Counted from the first letter of the stretch, positions 25,721 through 52,159 are shown. The stretch: 64,000 bases of DNA from Lumbricus rubellus (GCA_945859605.1 OX243811.1:56663069-56727068); one strand, 5' to 3'. Numbers and translations: made by a program. Notes: a model not told the origin generated them from the sequence alone.

Positions 25721-27060
25721 TTATAGAGCGTATACAATTGGTTGCCTACAGTCATTATTATCATTATATAGCTCTGCTGTGCATTAAGTTTGTGTTTTGT
25801 ATAGGCCTAGGCCCTATCAGCCGCCGACAGTGACTGACTGACTGTTGGCGACTGAGACTTCAACGACAAGCCTATAGGCTATAGATCCGTCTTGCATTCA
25901 ATTTGCATGTTCCAACTCCAAGGGATATAATCCTGCTTTCAGTGGTTTTGATCAATATCCTCCATGGAAGGCTATAATTATATAACTCGTCAACTACAAA
26001 AGGTCTAACGCGTACGAAGACAATTAGGCCTAATGATCATTCTGTTAACTCGCGATAGGCCTAACTTTGACATCAAATGAGGGACTATCCAAGAGCAAGC
26101 AATGCATTCTTCTGCAACTCAGGTTTCGATAAAGATAATCATTATAATAATTATGTGTAATAGGCAACGACCTTATATATATTACGGTAATAGGCAATTA
26201 GGCAGGGCCACAACAATATATTGTGACGTCACTTTGCTATTTTATTTGCCGAAAAGTCCAGCGCCGTTGCTACGTTTTGACCTCTTCTTTTGGTAGAAGA
26301 TTCTCAAAGATTCTAAATAGCTCTCAGTAGGCCTAATGAAATGGCCAGAAGTGGCAGAAAGCATCGATCAGGTTATAGAACCGGTGGTCATCACGTGTAG
26401 GCCTAGTGAATAGCTTAAGGTCCCATGACTAGGCCTATATAATGCTTATTCTATGTTGCATATTAACAGATAGGCCTATTAATAGAGCAAACAATCGCCG
26501 ATTATATTGAAAGCGGTTGCGCAAAATCAAACAGTGGACCTCACGCAATAATTTACAATAGGCTAATAGGCCTGTCTCAAGTCTAGTTTATCTGGCCTCG
26601 GCTGGTAGATGGATTCATTCATGCGGTGGGCAAGTAGGCTAGACTAGCTCTCGGCCTATACAAACGCTTCAACATCTAGCATAACTCGGTGGATTAGGCC
26701 TACTCGGAGATTGAGTTGTATTAATTGCGTTCGATGAGGGCGACCATTAGCCTAATGGGTCGCCCTCGTCCAATCATACTACGCCATTAGAAAATTTAAA
26801 GCGCGTAGGCCCTATACGCAACTGTGCCGCTTGAAAAAGTTAAAATGAATGTTAAAAGAATAGGCCTATGTTAAAAAGTAATATTATTTTATGAACTTAC
26901 GCTGCTTCTGATGATGTCAATTAATAATTACGATGACTATTTTAAAAAAAATATTGTTTTTTGCTAATTTTTCATTGTTTTTAAAACCAGTTTTAGTTTT
27001 GGAATTTGCAAAATCAATCCAACCTTGATCTGTTGAGAAATCCAGGGTTATTTACAGATG
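25721..27060. other. Unannotated stretch dense in TAGGCCTA
   Basis: Many copies of TAGGCCTA or TAGGCCTAT occur (near 25801, 26024, 26331, 26399, 26433, 26471, 26861). No gene seen; upstream of TENT4. Confidence 0.4.
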
Positions 27061-27070
27061 GCGCATGCGC
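27061..27070. promoter_or_regulatory. NRF1-type palindrome upstream of TENT4
   Basis: GCGCATGCGC is the core of the NRF1 binding site, common in CpG-type promoters of housekeeping genes. It lies about 720 bp upstream of the TENT4 ATG. The start of transcription between here and 27790 is inferred, and a 5' UTR intron cannot be excluded. Confidence 0.45.
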
Positions 27071-27790
27071 AGAGAGCATGACTGGAGCTTTCCGGTTTCA
27101 GATTTAAAATGGTGTGACTTAATTCGAGTAAATTTCGAAATTTTACTGAATTGTGTTACAGTTTGCGGAATTCCAGGTCTTGTCGACCGATAGCCAGAAG
27201 AGTTAAACGCCGAAGCTGTTTGGCGTGCGTGAATTTGATGGTTAGGCGTAGTAAAGTACAGACAGAGGTGGACCTACTCAGAGCCGTGGTCTTTTAAATC
27301 TTCTACACTGCTTAGAAGACCACACATTTCGACTGCGTCATTCTGCTTGCTTTGGAATAGTAGGAGTATTTACCTCAGGACTGACGGAGGAACATATGAA
27401 CTGAACTGTATTAAACTACGCATCATTCGGAAAATTTTATTATCATATCGCGATATTCGGCACTAAGTGGACCTATGCTTGCTAACTCGAAATTACATTT
27501 TAGTTGAATAGATTTGAGAGTTTTCATGCGACTACGACATTTGATTACTTTGGAAGCATGTGTTTCTTTTTGTGCACGATTTTATTTAACAGGGAAATAA
27601 GTGTCTGATTGCGTCTGGGCATCATAGTATCTGTTTCATGCACACTATGGCTAAATCCATCCAGATTTCGTAAACAGTAGAGGAATTGTGTGTGCAGCAA
27701 CGTCACCTTGAGAAATTCTCAGCAGTTAGTCTACAAAAGGTGCGCAAGTTAGTGTTCGTGAGTTGCGAATACAAAACGTAACCTGAGGAC
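27071..27790 (+). other. Probable TENT4 5' UTR / proximal promoter
   Basis: There is no coding potential. The stretch lies between the NRF1-type site and the first ATG. No TATA box is evident. Confidence 0.35.
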
Positions 27791-41902
<14,112 letters not shown>

Positions 41903-44666
41903 CAGGGCACGGTCGAATTTGCTGTCATATCTTCGGTCGCGTGATAGCGTTGTTTACATAGGCAGAATTTGAATGTTGCTGAACACATGTGTTTGTCACT
42001 CGCTTCGCATTCGCAGTGGGTCGAGTGCTTCGAGGTTCTGCAGTCGAAGATTTTTGTAATTCTTACTATAAACTTCTAAGATTAAGGTTTTTGTTGTGTG
42101 AAGTAGGTCGAAAAATGTTAGAAATGTAATTTTAAAAATGTGAAAAAAAAATTGAAAAACGGACGTGCATCTCACTTGGACATGTGGTATGGGAGAGGTT
42201 TTTTTGGCTAGCACATTTCGGTTAATTGATTTTGGTTTCTTTTAGTGTTTCAAATCATTGTGGCTAATCTACGAGGTATCTTGTGCATCATGTGGACAAT
42301 TTTCAGCGTGTCAGTGTACAAAGTAGGTGGAAATTGCCTTGGCCCAGACTACCTCTACAGTAAGAACTGTTCCACAAAGAAACCTGTACATCCACATTCA
42401 GAAGCGCTTTGTTTTGTGGTTACATCTAAGTGATGCAACCTGTTCAACTTTTTCTTATTTGTTTTGTTTCCTGTAAAATATCAGTTGTGTTGTTATACAT
42501 AAAATGACATGCGGCTGTTCCTGTGCGTTAGAGCGAACAGCGGCACACGTCTCTGCTTCGCTTTGCGCTCAACGTTTTTGCTTTTTTTCTTGGTCTAGAT
42601 GTATTTGAAGTTGTTTTTGAATTGGTCAGTTGCGTCCGAATTGCGTTCTTTTGTTTCACATCTGACGTATTTGGAATTACTTCTTTCGGTGTTACTGAAG
42701 GGCATTTGTTTTCTTTGGCTTGCACGATCTTGTAAAGTTTAAGTGTGTCTTATTCTTGCCGAGTGCTTTGTCAGACATTCTCCTACAAAGTCAGAGGTTG
42801 GAAGTGCACTTGGCAGTTGATCGATATGCAGTAAAATGCTACAAATTGTAGCAAATGATCTCACCATATTGTTGTAAAATTTCAAATTAGTTTCACGTCA
42901 CTTTTGCAGGTTTTTATCATTTGTCCATTGAAAATTTACAAAAAAAAGGTTTTTCAGATTATCTTCTCTAGCATCTGTTTGATATTTTTGGCACTATTGA
43001 ACAGGTTTTTATGCTGTCTTGAAGAAAAACATTGTCTGGCATGTTTAGTGAAATAATTTGTTTGCACAACATTGATGTCAGATGCTGAAGCCATATGAGA
43101 CTGCTGTACTGGTAATAATTGGCCAGCAATATTGAAATTATTTCTGAAAGTTGTAAATTGAGTGTCATTATGTAAAACAGTTACAAGAAGCTGTTATAGC
43201 TGTTTTCACAGTTATACAACGTATGTGTTTGAGTCTTTGTGTTTGAGCATTTTGGTTGAATGTCAATATAGCACTCGTATTATTTTCTTGTGCATTCCAG
43301 GTTGCTGCCCCAAGGGATGGAGTTGCCTACCAATGTCTCATTGATGCTTGAACTGTTATTTAAGGAAACACCTCAAAACTCGTTATTTCTCATTGGCTTT
43401 TAACATCTGGATATAATTATAGCTGCTCTTCAACACTGACTAACTATGCTTGAGAAATATGCATTTCTGTGTTATTGCCTGTGTTAAAAGTGTGCCAATA
43501 ATAATAATAATAATTACTGTCGAATGGATTTCTTGCTGCATTTCTAGTTTGTTTGGTTGCTGAAATAAGTCTTTATCTATAGCTGGGAAGGGAAGATATT
43601 CATCATTCCTTGCTTGCTGATCATCTGATTGTCTGTCTGTCCTGAGTTTATCCAATGTTTTACTAGCAGTACAGTTTCATGATGTCAGTATCAGTTGTTT
43701 GTGTGACCAAACTGCTTTCTACACTGCAATTGCTTAAAACGACAAGAGAAACTAACTTACGATTACCTCGAACCTCATCAATGTTGGCATTTATATCCGG
43801 TGTCTTTTATAAAGTGCAGTTGCTTTGACATTGACATTTATCCTCCTCAGCTTTTTCTTCTTCTTAACCCACCATAGCCTTTGCTTTTGTTTTTTTAAAG
43901 ACATATTTCAGATAATGAATAGAAACAAGACTGTACAACTCTTGAGACTGAGAAAGCCATCTCTGTCTATTTTTACACATATTGTATTATTTTGACAGTA
44001 TAATTTTCACTACACGTGTCTACACTGTTCTGCTGCATGCTGCTTAGTAATCTTCTGTCTCAACTTGTTCTTGCTTTGTCTCTTCCTGGGCTGAACATGG
44101 CTTAACAGACAAACATTATAATGTTTTCAGTAGACCTTAAAGATGCAATGCACAATATCATATCTGCAGATTCAAATCAAATTTAAATATTAGATGAATT
44201 CCAGTTGGTAATTGACCCGTCTGATGACTTTTCACTCTCTGATCAGACTTCGACTGATGCTTTCCCACAGATTAAGACTGCACAGATTAGATTAAGAACA
44301 CCCTTGTCCTGTTGGATTTCATTTGCGCTTTTTTCATCTATGACAATGATTTCGGTTGTTGCAGTGACTATCAAGTGTTGCCTTTGTGCATTATGACAGC
44401 AGCTTTTCAATTAAATTACATTGAATTCCATTGTGGGTTACCGTGAAGAGTTACCGTCGTCTGTCAGTGTTTTCTTCTTTTTCTGCGGATGGCGCCAATT
44501 CTTCTGAATGTACAATTCAGATGCAGAGTTATTCACACAACTGTTTGACAAATCAATTCACTTGAACGCCATGATCTTGATGATAATTTGGCACTTGCTG
44601 CCAGATAGAAATAACTGAAGGGACCAAAACTAACTGGTTATATGTTATAATAGTATGTGTGACTTT
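41903..44666 (+). other. TENT4 downstream region / possible long 3' UTR
   Basis: AT-rich, no conserved frame. A spliced downstream exon near 43300 (after ttccag) is possible but unsupported. Confidence 0.3.
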
Positions 44667-44987
44667 GATGGGGAAAACAGGCAATTGAACCAGAAAATGG
44701 GAGATCACAATCATATAGACGTTCAGTTCTTATATCCCAGGACTGCAACATAGCCTCGTGTTCTTCAAACGTGTTCCCCTATATGCTATATTTACAAGAC
44801 GAACTTCCGCTATTATGGTAATGACAAATGATGGGGAAAACAGGCAATTGAACCAGAAAATGGGAGATCACAATCATATAGACGTTCAGTTCTTATATCC
44901 CAGGACTGCAACATAGCCTCGTGTTCTTCAAACGTGTTCCCCTATATGCTATATTTACAAGACGAACTTCCGCTATTATGGTAATGA
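44667..44987. repeat. 163-bp tandem duplication
   Basis: Two apparently identical copies, starting at GATGGGGAAAACAGG (44667 and 44830) and ending CGCTATTATGGTAATGA. Confidence 0.93.
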
Positions 44988-47900
44988 TTTGAATTTTCAC
45001 GTGATTCTCAAAGTTTTTTCGTCAGAAAGAGTGCATAAATTTCGAACTCAAGTGCTGCCAATTTTATCCTCTTCTCGAAGGTATGGGCTTATGGGGAAAT
45101 AGCTACGAGTCAATTTGAGATTAGTTGTCCATTTTCTTCACCAAGGTCACACGTATATCAAGATATGCACCTGATGTGTTTGGTTCCGTTTGTTTTTATG
45201 TGGTGTCAGTTGGGTATTTACACGATATGAATTTGGCCATGATGATACAATATTTGCACCTTCAGAGGGTTATAGTTGTGCTATAAAAATGTTTAAATGC
45301 GTACATTTGGTTTCCATGTTCAGTTTGAAAGTGTAATTTTTTACTTGCACAGTGTTAAATTACTCTGTTGTGTCTGTGATCTATTTCTGTGTTTGAAATG
45401 ATTCTTTGCAGGTTAAACTAATGCATTTTAGAACTGCATTCAAAGCATTTTTCATGATAAGATCTCAACAAGTGTTTGTCCATCTCAACAAGTGTTTGTC
45501 CATATGCCACGTGGTGGGGTAGGAGCAGAAAAGCAGTCCCTATTGCCACAACAGGCAGCCAAGGGTGTGAAGTTGTAGTGATATCATGTTGCTTGCTAGC
45601 CTTAGTGCATGATAATATGCTACCAACCCTCCTTCGAATCCATGCTTAGTTATGACCTTAACCTTCTTAAAAATGATCGACTGTAGAAGAAATATTGCAT
45701 AAACTAGACATCCAGATTTAATTTCTTCTCTTAACTTCACGTCGATCGATATCACAAGACCTTACTGTTATTTTGTCATTCGTAAAGACAACATTCTAAC
45801 CAGTTTTTAATGTATTCTTTCTGATGGCAGCCTTTTGAGCCGTGGTTATTGAGTGGAAGGGTAATGTGTAAACATGACAAGTGTTGTCCCTCACTTAGCC
45901 TTTGCGACTACAACCTGTGACATGAGCTTCTTGTCATTTCTCGACCTCTATTTTGCCACCAGTTCTGTTCGTTCTCACTTATTTTGAAGCACCTCTGTGG
46001 AGCTTTTAGAGGCATTATAATGTACACTTGTGATATTTAGTAGCCATTGCGTCTGTGCATGTTGTATGACTTGACAACAGATTCTTTGTTTCTATGAGTT
46101 GCCGAAACGCACAAGCTCATTTATATTCTGGATCTTGATGTGAACGTCAAATGAATTAGCAATCGCATGATGTGCTGCTGAAGTTCTTCTGTTTAGCTCA
46201 GTTGTCAATGCCTAAGTTGTTAGTCCAATTTTAGTCATTACTTCATCGAGATATCTACCTGCATGTATCATTTTCAAATCAATCATTGGACGAGTGTGCA
46301 TGCAGGTCGTCTTGCAACTTCGCTGTACATTGTCATCTTTTGTCTCATTTGTACACTCATTTAGTGGTGATGCATTTTTGATTTATGGAAAATGGTCTTT
46401 AAAGTGCCACCATTTTCCCCTCCTTCCATAGTTCAGAAGTGCGCATGACCATAAGGACAGAGTTCTATAGCGCAGAGCAATTGCGGTTGAATGACTTGCT
46501 CAAGATCACTACACAGTAGTGCCTCTGTCAAGGATCGAACCCGTGCTCTTCGTGGAAGGCTTGTCGCTCTAACCAATCAGCGGCCATGACGCATTTTGCA
46601 TTTGTAGCTAAGACACACCTGCCATTTTGTTGACTAGATGTAAATTTTGGGTTATTTCTTCTCTTCTGGTAAAGTGTGAAGTAGGCTTCCCTTTATGAGA
46701 TGTCTATATATATTTATTCTTGTGGTATATTTCACATGTGGGTGATTATACTGTCCTTGAATTCTGGACTTACCTCACTGATGATGAGAATAGGGTTGCA
46801 GCATTAATAATAATAGTTATGATAATGATAAAAAAATAAAGTGACTGTGAATGAGAATGTACAAGAGAAGGACTCTGAAGTTGATGCATGAAATTGATTT
46901 GAAACAGTCCTGTGTATTTTTTCCACATAGGCGGCTACAGTAATATGTGACTTGAAAAAAGATTCCTTGTTAAACTTCAGTCATCACAATTTCTTGATCG
47001 TAAAAGCTAATTTATGTTTTACTTCAGCTTGCAATGTTGCTAAAATATTTGTGCAGAGACAGACATATTAAGAGTTTATAACTTGTTTACTATTTGTGAA
47101 TAAAGCATGTGGTTTTCATGAACTTACCGGTATTCAGAACTTGCATCACAATCCAGTGCAATATTAAATGAGTTTAAGGATTAATTCAACTTGGGTCAGC
47201 TTCACCATGTCTCATACTACAAAGTCAAGTATTAGTAACTGGTCTGACCTCAGCTCAACTTAAACTTATTATTATTATTATTATTTATTGTTAAGCAGAC
47301 AACTTTTATAAGGCTATATAAAGTGGAAAATGTGGTACCACAGTGCCTGATAAAGAAATAGATGTAAATTTAAGTCAAATGTTTCCAATCTTAAGTCAGT
47401 TGCTCATAACAGAGCTACTTGACTACACATTGGCTGGACGTGCTGGGTGAGCTCTTCTGTTGCCCATTTTCTGTAGATGGCACTGGAAATACTGGCATTT
47501 ACTGCTGATGTTATTACGCTGTGACTCGGCAAATTGGATTTGGTATCTTCCAAGTTTCTGTTGTGATAATGGTTCTTCAGAGTGAAGTTGATACCACAAT
47601 CAGAGTGTAATTCTAAGTACGGTAGGTGGAATGCCTCTCCAGTCTCCACTCAGCTATCGACGTGAGAGTACCCTCAGAAAGTCTTTCAGTGAAATCTTTT
47701 GTGTATAGTTAACGACTTTTCAGTAAATAGACCAATGGCCTTGTTTCTTGGTTGTCCGAGTTTTTGTCTCCTTCAATTCTATGTGTCTGTGACTCTTCAG
47801 GTCTTGTTCCTGTTACTCTCTGTGTGTTGGTATGTATTTGTGTGTGTGTGTACATATTTGTATGTGTATGTTTTTGTGTATGTCGATATTCGTGTGTATG

Positions 47901-48344
47901 TATTTGTATGTGTGCGTATTTGTGTGTAGCCTATGTATTCATGTATATACATATTCGTTGGTATGTATTTGCTGCATACTTATTTGGCTGAGCATGTTTG
48001 ATGCCTGGCAAATAGTACTTGCTTTGTCTGGCTTGCTGTATATTTGTGTCTTTGACGCATTCTTAACTTTGTGGGCTGTGGCCGCTGTGCCTCATTTCAG
48101 TCATCATCCTCTCCTGCATGTCTGTGACTGTTGCTGTCCATTCATGTTCCAGCGACGGTGCTTTCTGTTGAGTCAATGTTTACGTTTCGTTCTGCAGCTG
48201 AAATGAAATCTCACATGAAACTCGAGAATCAATAAAGAACGGCGGATGTTGAAAAACTTTCTTTATTATGACCGCCTCTCAATCAAAATTCAGTGCATTC
48301 GGTTTTATTATTGTTATAATATTTAAACTTTCCTGCTATTATTA
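44988..48344. other. Unannotated stretch downstream of TENT4
   Basis: Small tandem duplication ATCTCAACAAGTGTTTGTCC at about 45464-45505, a SINE at 46.4-46.6 kb, a TTA run near 47267 and a TG tract at 47820-47930. AATAAA signals near 46840, 47099 and 48229. No gene recognised. Confidence 0.3.
46438..46605 (-). mobile_element. tRNA-derived SINE with LINE-like 3' tail
   Basis: On the minus strand, TGGCCGCTGATTGGTTAGAG (A box) and GGGTTCGATCC (B box) have tRNA-like spacing. A 'cttgagcaagtcattcaaccgc' region and a 'gcgctatagaa' terminus follow. Confidence 0.55.
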
Positions 48345-48386
48345 TTGATATTATTTTTTTTTTTTTTTTTTTTTTATTATTATTAT
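48345..48386. repeat. Poly-T / TTA tail of full-length retrotransposon
   Basis: On the minus strand this is GATAATAATAATAA followed by a poly-A run at the 3' end of the element. Confidence 0.85.
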
Positions 48387-48453
48387 CTTTTAATATCTTC
48401 AAGCAACATATCAATAACAGGATATACAAAAACTAGAAAAGTTATAGCTATAG

Positions 48454-51423
48454 TTACATGCCCTCTGGCTTCGGCTCAGCTAAAGTGCCTCGAAAGGCCA
48501 CCGAGTTGAAGCGCTGAACAGCAATAGAGAGGCGTTGCAGCAAAAAGCAGGTCTCTCTCAGATCACCGGAAGACAATGATAGAATGCGGCCTAAATCTGA
48601 TAAAAAGTCGAGACCAATAGTACAAATGGGTCCTAGAGTCTCAAGGGCAAGAGGGACAAAAAAGTGAGTGTTTGCAAGAGCTGAGTATTTGGTATTTTTC
48701 CTTTCTGTAGCAATCTCGGCTGCCGCGCCCGCCGTCGAAGCCGTGGACTGGATATACGATGGTGCCAGAGTGTCCACCACTGTAGCATCCCATACAAGAT
48801 GACGACCCGCACGCCATGGAATCATAGTAAGGCCATCTGGGCGTCTACCATCCGTGCGAAGTAGACCTGGTGGTTCTTTAATAGACGGGATTCCTGCCTT
48901 TGAAAGGGAGCGGTGTATAATGTCGTTGATCGTGCTATGTCTTGCTATTCGTCCGAAACCGAGAGAGCAAGACAGGCCGTGGCTGCCTCTGGCGTCGATT
49001 TGAGTTCCGCAGGCGCAAGTGTGGGGTTCACATATTGCGGCCCCAAGTCGCAAACCGACGGCAACTCGAACATCATCGTTATCCAGACGTAAACCACATG
49101 CGGTTATTGGTAACGCATGGAGCCAGTCACTAGCGTGGGGCGATGAGACTGCCTTTAGTCGTGCGATGTTATATACATCCACTGTGTTTTCAAGCAGTGA
49201 CTTCACAGTTTTCTCTAATAATGGTTTGTCCCAAGATGCTTGCTGATTTGTTGGCATGATTCCTGCTTCATCAAATTCTGTCTTCAAACGCCACTCGGTC
49301 GTCATGGTTTGAAAGTGTGAGTCCTGTTCGAGATTAATAGAACTGAGAATGAGAGTCTGGAGAGGGAGAGTGCTTGCAGCTGAAGCCAGAAAGGCTGGAA
49401 GTGCTAGCGAAGACGCTCTCCGAATCCCCAGACCACCCATCTTTATGGGCAATGAGGCTTGTGTCCATTGGTTATCGTTCAAAGAAATGTTGAGAATCTT
49501 TTCTAAACCTTGTCGTAGTTTGGTATCATAGGTCTCCAATTCTGGATGTTTGTCGCTTGGATGGCATCGAAGAGTGTAAATCATTTTAGGCGCACCCAGC
49601 GAACTTCTCAAAATCAGGAGTGCATCCTGCCTGGCTATGAGAGCTAATTTGTTCAGACTCTCCTCAAGTTCTTTGGTTCTACTCTCAAGACATTGCTGCA
49701 GCGCTTTTCCCGATGAGAGTGGGGCGCCGAGTAGCTGGGCTTCATCCACATCAATTAGTTTAAACTCTTTAAATGAGTCGTATCCTGCAGTGTTGTTTTT
49801 GCCGCGTGTTAACACCTCGCATTTGGAACGATTAAGTGTCAAGCCCATAGTGGAGCACATTCTCTCGATGAAGTCAACATCGGCTGCGACCTTTTCCGCC
49901 TTCCCGCCTAGGGTGAGATCGTCGAGGTATCCGAATGATAGGGGTGAGACCAACTGAAGAAGAATAGGTTGCAGAGGCAGGCAGAAAAGCAAGGGACCCA
50001 GCGGATCGCCTTGCTGAGGCCCCACCCGAGATTGAACCGTGTAGCCGCCGAATTTTAGTGTTGATTCTTCGGCGTAGGATTGAAAACAGTATGGAGCCAG
50101 GTCGGGAAAGATCTCGATCACGGAAGCCAGCATGCGGTCTCGGTAGAGACTATTGAAGGCGTTTGATAAATCGAGTTTCACAACGACGTTGTCGCCATCC
50201 ATGTTTGTGATAAACCTACGGGTTGCATGAACCGCTGCCTCACACCCGCCTGGAACCCCAACACCCAGTTGTTTCGGCGATAGATAAGCTGCTGCTTGGT
50301 CGCTCGCAAATTTGTTGGCACATTTAGAGGTTAGTCTGCGCCAATAGTAGCCGATGGCTATTGGTCGTAGGCCGCCCGTTTTCTTCTGAAGAGCAAAGAG
50401 GGTGCCACCAAAAAGAATTGGACGCATCTCTGTCGGACATTTCCCTGCTAGAAGAATGTTGACTAGACCCGTGATGGCGGACAGTAGCTCCGGTCCGGTG
50501 TCCTTTGCGTTGATCATTTCTAGGACGTGTTGTGGCTTTAGGCCATCTGGACCACCCGACGAACCCGGTGGGAAGTGCCGTATCTGGTCATGGACCATCG
50601 CTTCAGATGCCTGATAAGCCTCAGTCGAAGAAGGAGGAGCAGACATCGAGGGTCGATCTGAGGGTGGTGATGGGTGTTTTGCTCGAAGCTCATCAAGCGT
50701 AATTTCATTGATTGGAGCTGGAGCATCTCCCGAACACAAAATACGTGTCGCGGCCCTGATGTTGCCCTCTTCAATCTTTGCCGCTACCGCTGCGGCCATC
50801 TTATGTTCGATGCTGGGCGAAGTCTTTGTAGGATAGATGTCTGATTTGTTTTGATCAAAAATATCCGGAAGCATATTTGGCAGCAAATGATGAAAATCCG
50901 TTATGCGTTTTCTGATGTTAGATGTCAAATTGTGCCGTTTTCCACCACGAGTGGGTTGTTCAAGAACTACGGCTGTAAAGGCCAAGAGATTTCGCCAGCT
51001 TTCGATTTTCATAGGATTCGAAAGGATACTGTTAATAATGTTTGTCAAAAGCCTTCCAGACTCGGATCTAGCCCCTTTCGGGATGTGTTTGAGCAGCCTC
51101 GTTGTGATGTTCGGATGTTGAATCATGCCCTCTCCCATAACGATCGAATGCTGGCTGCCTCCTATGTCAGTGACTCCATTATTTCCTTCTCTCGACTGGA
51201 GAGGGGTTGAGAGGGAGTGAGAAGAATGGTCGACGAGGTTGTTAGTACCCGCTTCTGTTTGGACCCCAGAAAAAACTGCGCTGGGGGCTAATGACTCTGC
51301 AGAGGGCTGACTAGAACCGGGGCAGGGTGAAGGCCTAGGACCGTGACGATGAACGGTGCCATCAGATGAGTGAGTCTTTATTATTACTTTTTGACTTGGA
51401 TCAAAGTAGAAATGATTGCTCAC
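48454..51423 (-). CDS. Reverse transcriptase / restriction-like endonuclease polyprotein
   Basis: 989 codons with no internal stop. It copies element RNA into DNA at a nick made by its own endonuclease (target-primed reverse transcription). Seen: a conserved N-terminal helical region at about 105-165, SGGPDG at 288-293, LRPIAIG 352-358, KLDLSNAFNS 416-425, GPQQGDPLGP 468-477, the catalytic YLDDLTLGG 499-507, a C-terminal Cys/His knuckle (C803, C805, H815, C819), then a PD-(D/E)xK-type endonuclease with RRPDG 860-864, WDATVVD 878-884 and ERKNTKY 907-913. No typical N-terminal C2H2 finger was seen. The apparent start is GTG because a hAT MITE has split the original ATG region, so expression is doubtful. 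All catalytic motifs are intact, suggesting recent activity. Confidence 0.88.
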   Translation of the reverse strand: MSNHFYFDPSQKVIIKTHSSDGTVHRHGPRPSPCPGSSQPSAESLAPSAVFSGVQTEAGTNNLVDHSSHSLSTPLQSREGNNGVTDIGGSQHSIVMGEGMIQHPNITTRLLKHIPKGARSESGRLLTNIINSILSNPMKIESWRNLLAFTAVVLEQPTRGGKRHNLTSNIRKRITDFHHLLPNMLPDIFDQNKSDIYPTKTSPSIEHKMAAAVAAKIEEGNIRAATRILCSGDAPAPINEITLDELRAKHPSPPSDRPSMSAPPSSTEAYQASEAMVHDQIRHFPPGSSGGPDGLKPQHVLEMINAKDTGPELLSAITGLVNILLAGKCPTEMRPILFGGTLFALQKKTGGLRPIAIGYYWRRLTSKCANKFASDQAAAYLSPKQLGVGVPGGCEAAVHATRRFITNMDGDNVVVKLDLSNAFNSLYRDRMLASVIEIFPDLAPYCFQSYAEESTLKFGGYTVQSRVGPQQGDPLGPLLFCLPLQPILLQLVSPLSFGYLDDLTLGGKAEKVAADVDFIERMCSTMGLTLNRSKCEVLTRGKNNTAGYDSFKEFKLIDVDEAQLLGAPLSSGKALQQCLESRTKELEESLNKLALIARQDALLILRSSLGAPKMIYTLRCHPSDKHPELETYDTKLRQGLEKILNISLNDNQWTQASLPIKMGGLGIRRASSLALPAFLASAASTLPLQTLILSSINLEQDSHFQTMTTEWRLKTEFDEAGIMPTNQQASWDKPLLEKTVKSLLENTVDVYNIARLKAVSSPHASDWLHALPITACGLRLDNDDVRVAVGLRLGAAICEPHTCACGTQIDARGSHGLSCSLGFGRIARHSTINDIIHRSLSKAGIPSIKEPPGLLRTDGRRPDGLTMIPWRAGRHLVWDATVVDTLAPSYIQSTASTAGAAAEIATERKNTKYSALANTHFFVPLALETLGPICTIGLDFLSDLGRILSLSSGDLRETCFLLQRLSIAVQRFNSVAFRGTLAEPKPEGM

Positions 51424-51602
51424 AGTGGTGGCGCTAGCTATACAATTTCAGCAGGTCATGTGAGTTGTTCGGCAGGTCGAAGAAATGAAATGTAAAGATA
51501 TTAAAAATTCTGAAGAATTTTTGGCAGGTCATAGGGCAGGTCAAGAGCAGGATAGGCAGTATGTCAAATGGCCTGCCATGACCCATTATAGTGCCGCCAT
51601 TG
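51423..51602. mobile_element. hAT-type MITE inserted at the retrotransposon start codon
   Basis: 180 bp. Termini CAGTGGTGGCGCTA and TAGTGCCGCCATTG are inverted repeats with 3 mismatches in 14. A perfect 8-bp duplication, ATTGCTCA, lies at 51415-51422 and 51603-51610. CAG-type ends with 8-bp duplications are the hAT signature. The interior has repeated GGCAGGTC motifs and no coding capacity. Confidence 0.85.
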
Positions 51603-51610
51603 ATTGCTCA

Positions 51611-52159
51611 TGATATTGGCCATTGTCTTTATTATGAACAACATTTTTTTATCATTATTAATATTACTATTAAATATCAGTACTGTCAGGCAAGTATATC
51701 CCTGACCTAATGGCAATGGGAGAGACTTGCATGTTCTTATAGCTTGCCAATGATCTATGGAGTTCTTTAGTTGAGCTGGTGTATCAGGCTATAAATGCAT
51801 TGTTTTGTTGGTTACTTGACCACTGGTTACATTCTGGCAGTGCCAGTCCCAAGCCTGGATAAAGGAGGAGGGTGACACTAATCATCTTTGATATGCCAGT
51901 GTTGTTAAACAGCAACAAGCCAGGTTACTTGAGTACTCTCTTTTGGAAGGGCACATGGTCCAGAGCTCGCCCCCCCCCCCCCCACAGATGCCCTGAAGAA
52001 ATCTTTTATTGTACATGTACTATTTGAATGAAAGTGCCTCTATTTGATGGCACTGGCCTTGCATTAGTCTTGCTCTACATTGAGAGTCTATTTCTCTGTG
52101 TGCACTGTGGAGGAGGGGGGGGCTTTTGAGCTGAGCAGACCCTTACGAATAGTATGCAG
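51611..52159. other. Unannotated stretch beyond retrotransposon 5' end
   Basis: Degenerate TAA-like flank at 51645-51675 and a poly-C run near 51970. Nothing else. Confidence 0.3.

Larger units (their letters stand above)
48387..51640 (-). mobile_element. Near full-length non-LTR retrotransposon of the RLE (R2/R4-like) class
   Basis: A single long ORF is followed by a short 3' UTR ending ATTAAAAGAT and a TAA/poly-A type tail. The 5' boundary, about 51640, is estimated from the switch to degenerate TAA-like flank. No apurinic-type endonuclease or LTR is present. R4-clade Dong elements are known to insert in TAA repeats, and both copies here do so. Clade assignment is inference. Confidence 0.8.

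Noticed and set aside
43300..43349. Extra 3' coding exon of TENT4 after ttccag (frame VAAPRDGVAYQCLIDA)
   Set aside because: Exon 9 already ends in a stop and no donor before it was found; likely chance or untranslated sequence.
46438..46605. Functional tRNA gene
   Set aside because: A and B boxes are recognisable but the stems do not pair as a full cloverleaf and the sequence continues into a LINE-like tail, so SINE is the better call.
49637..49957. Plus-strand open frames inside the retrotransposon
   Set aside because: Shadows of the 989-codon minus-strand ORF.
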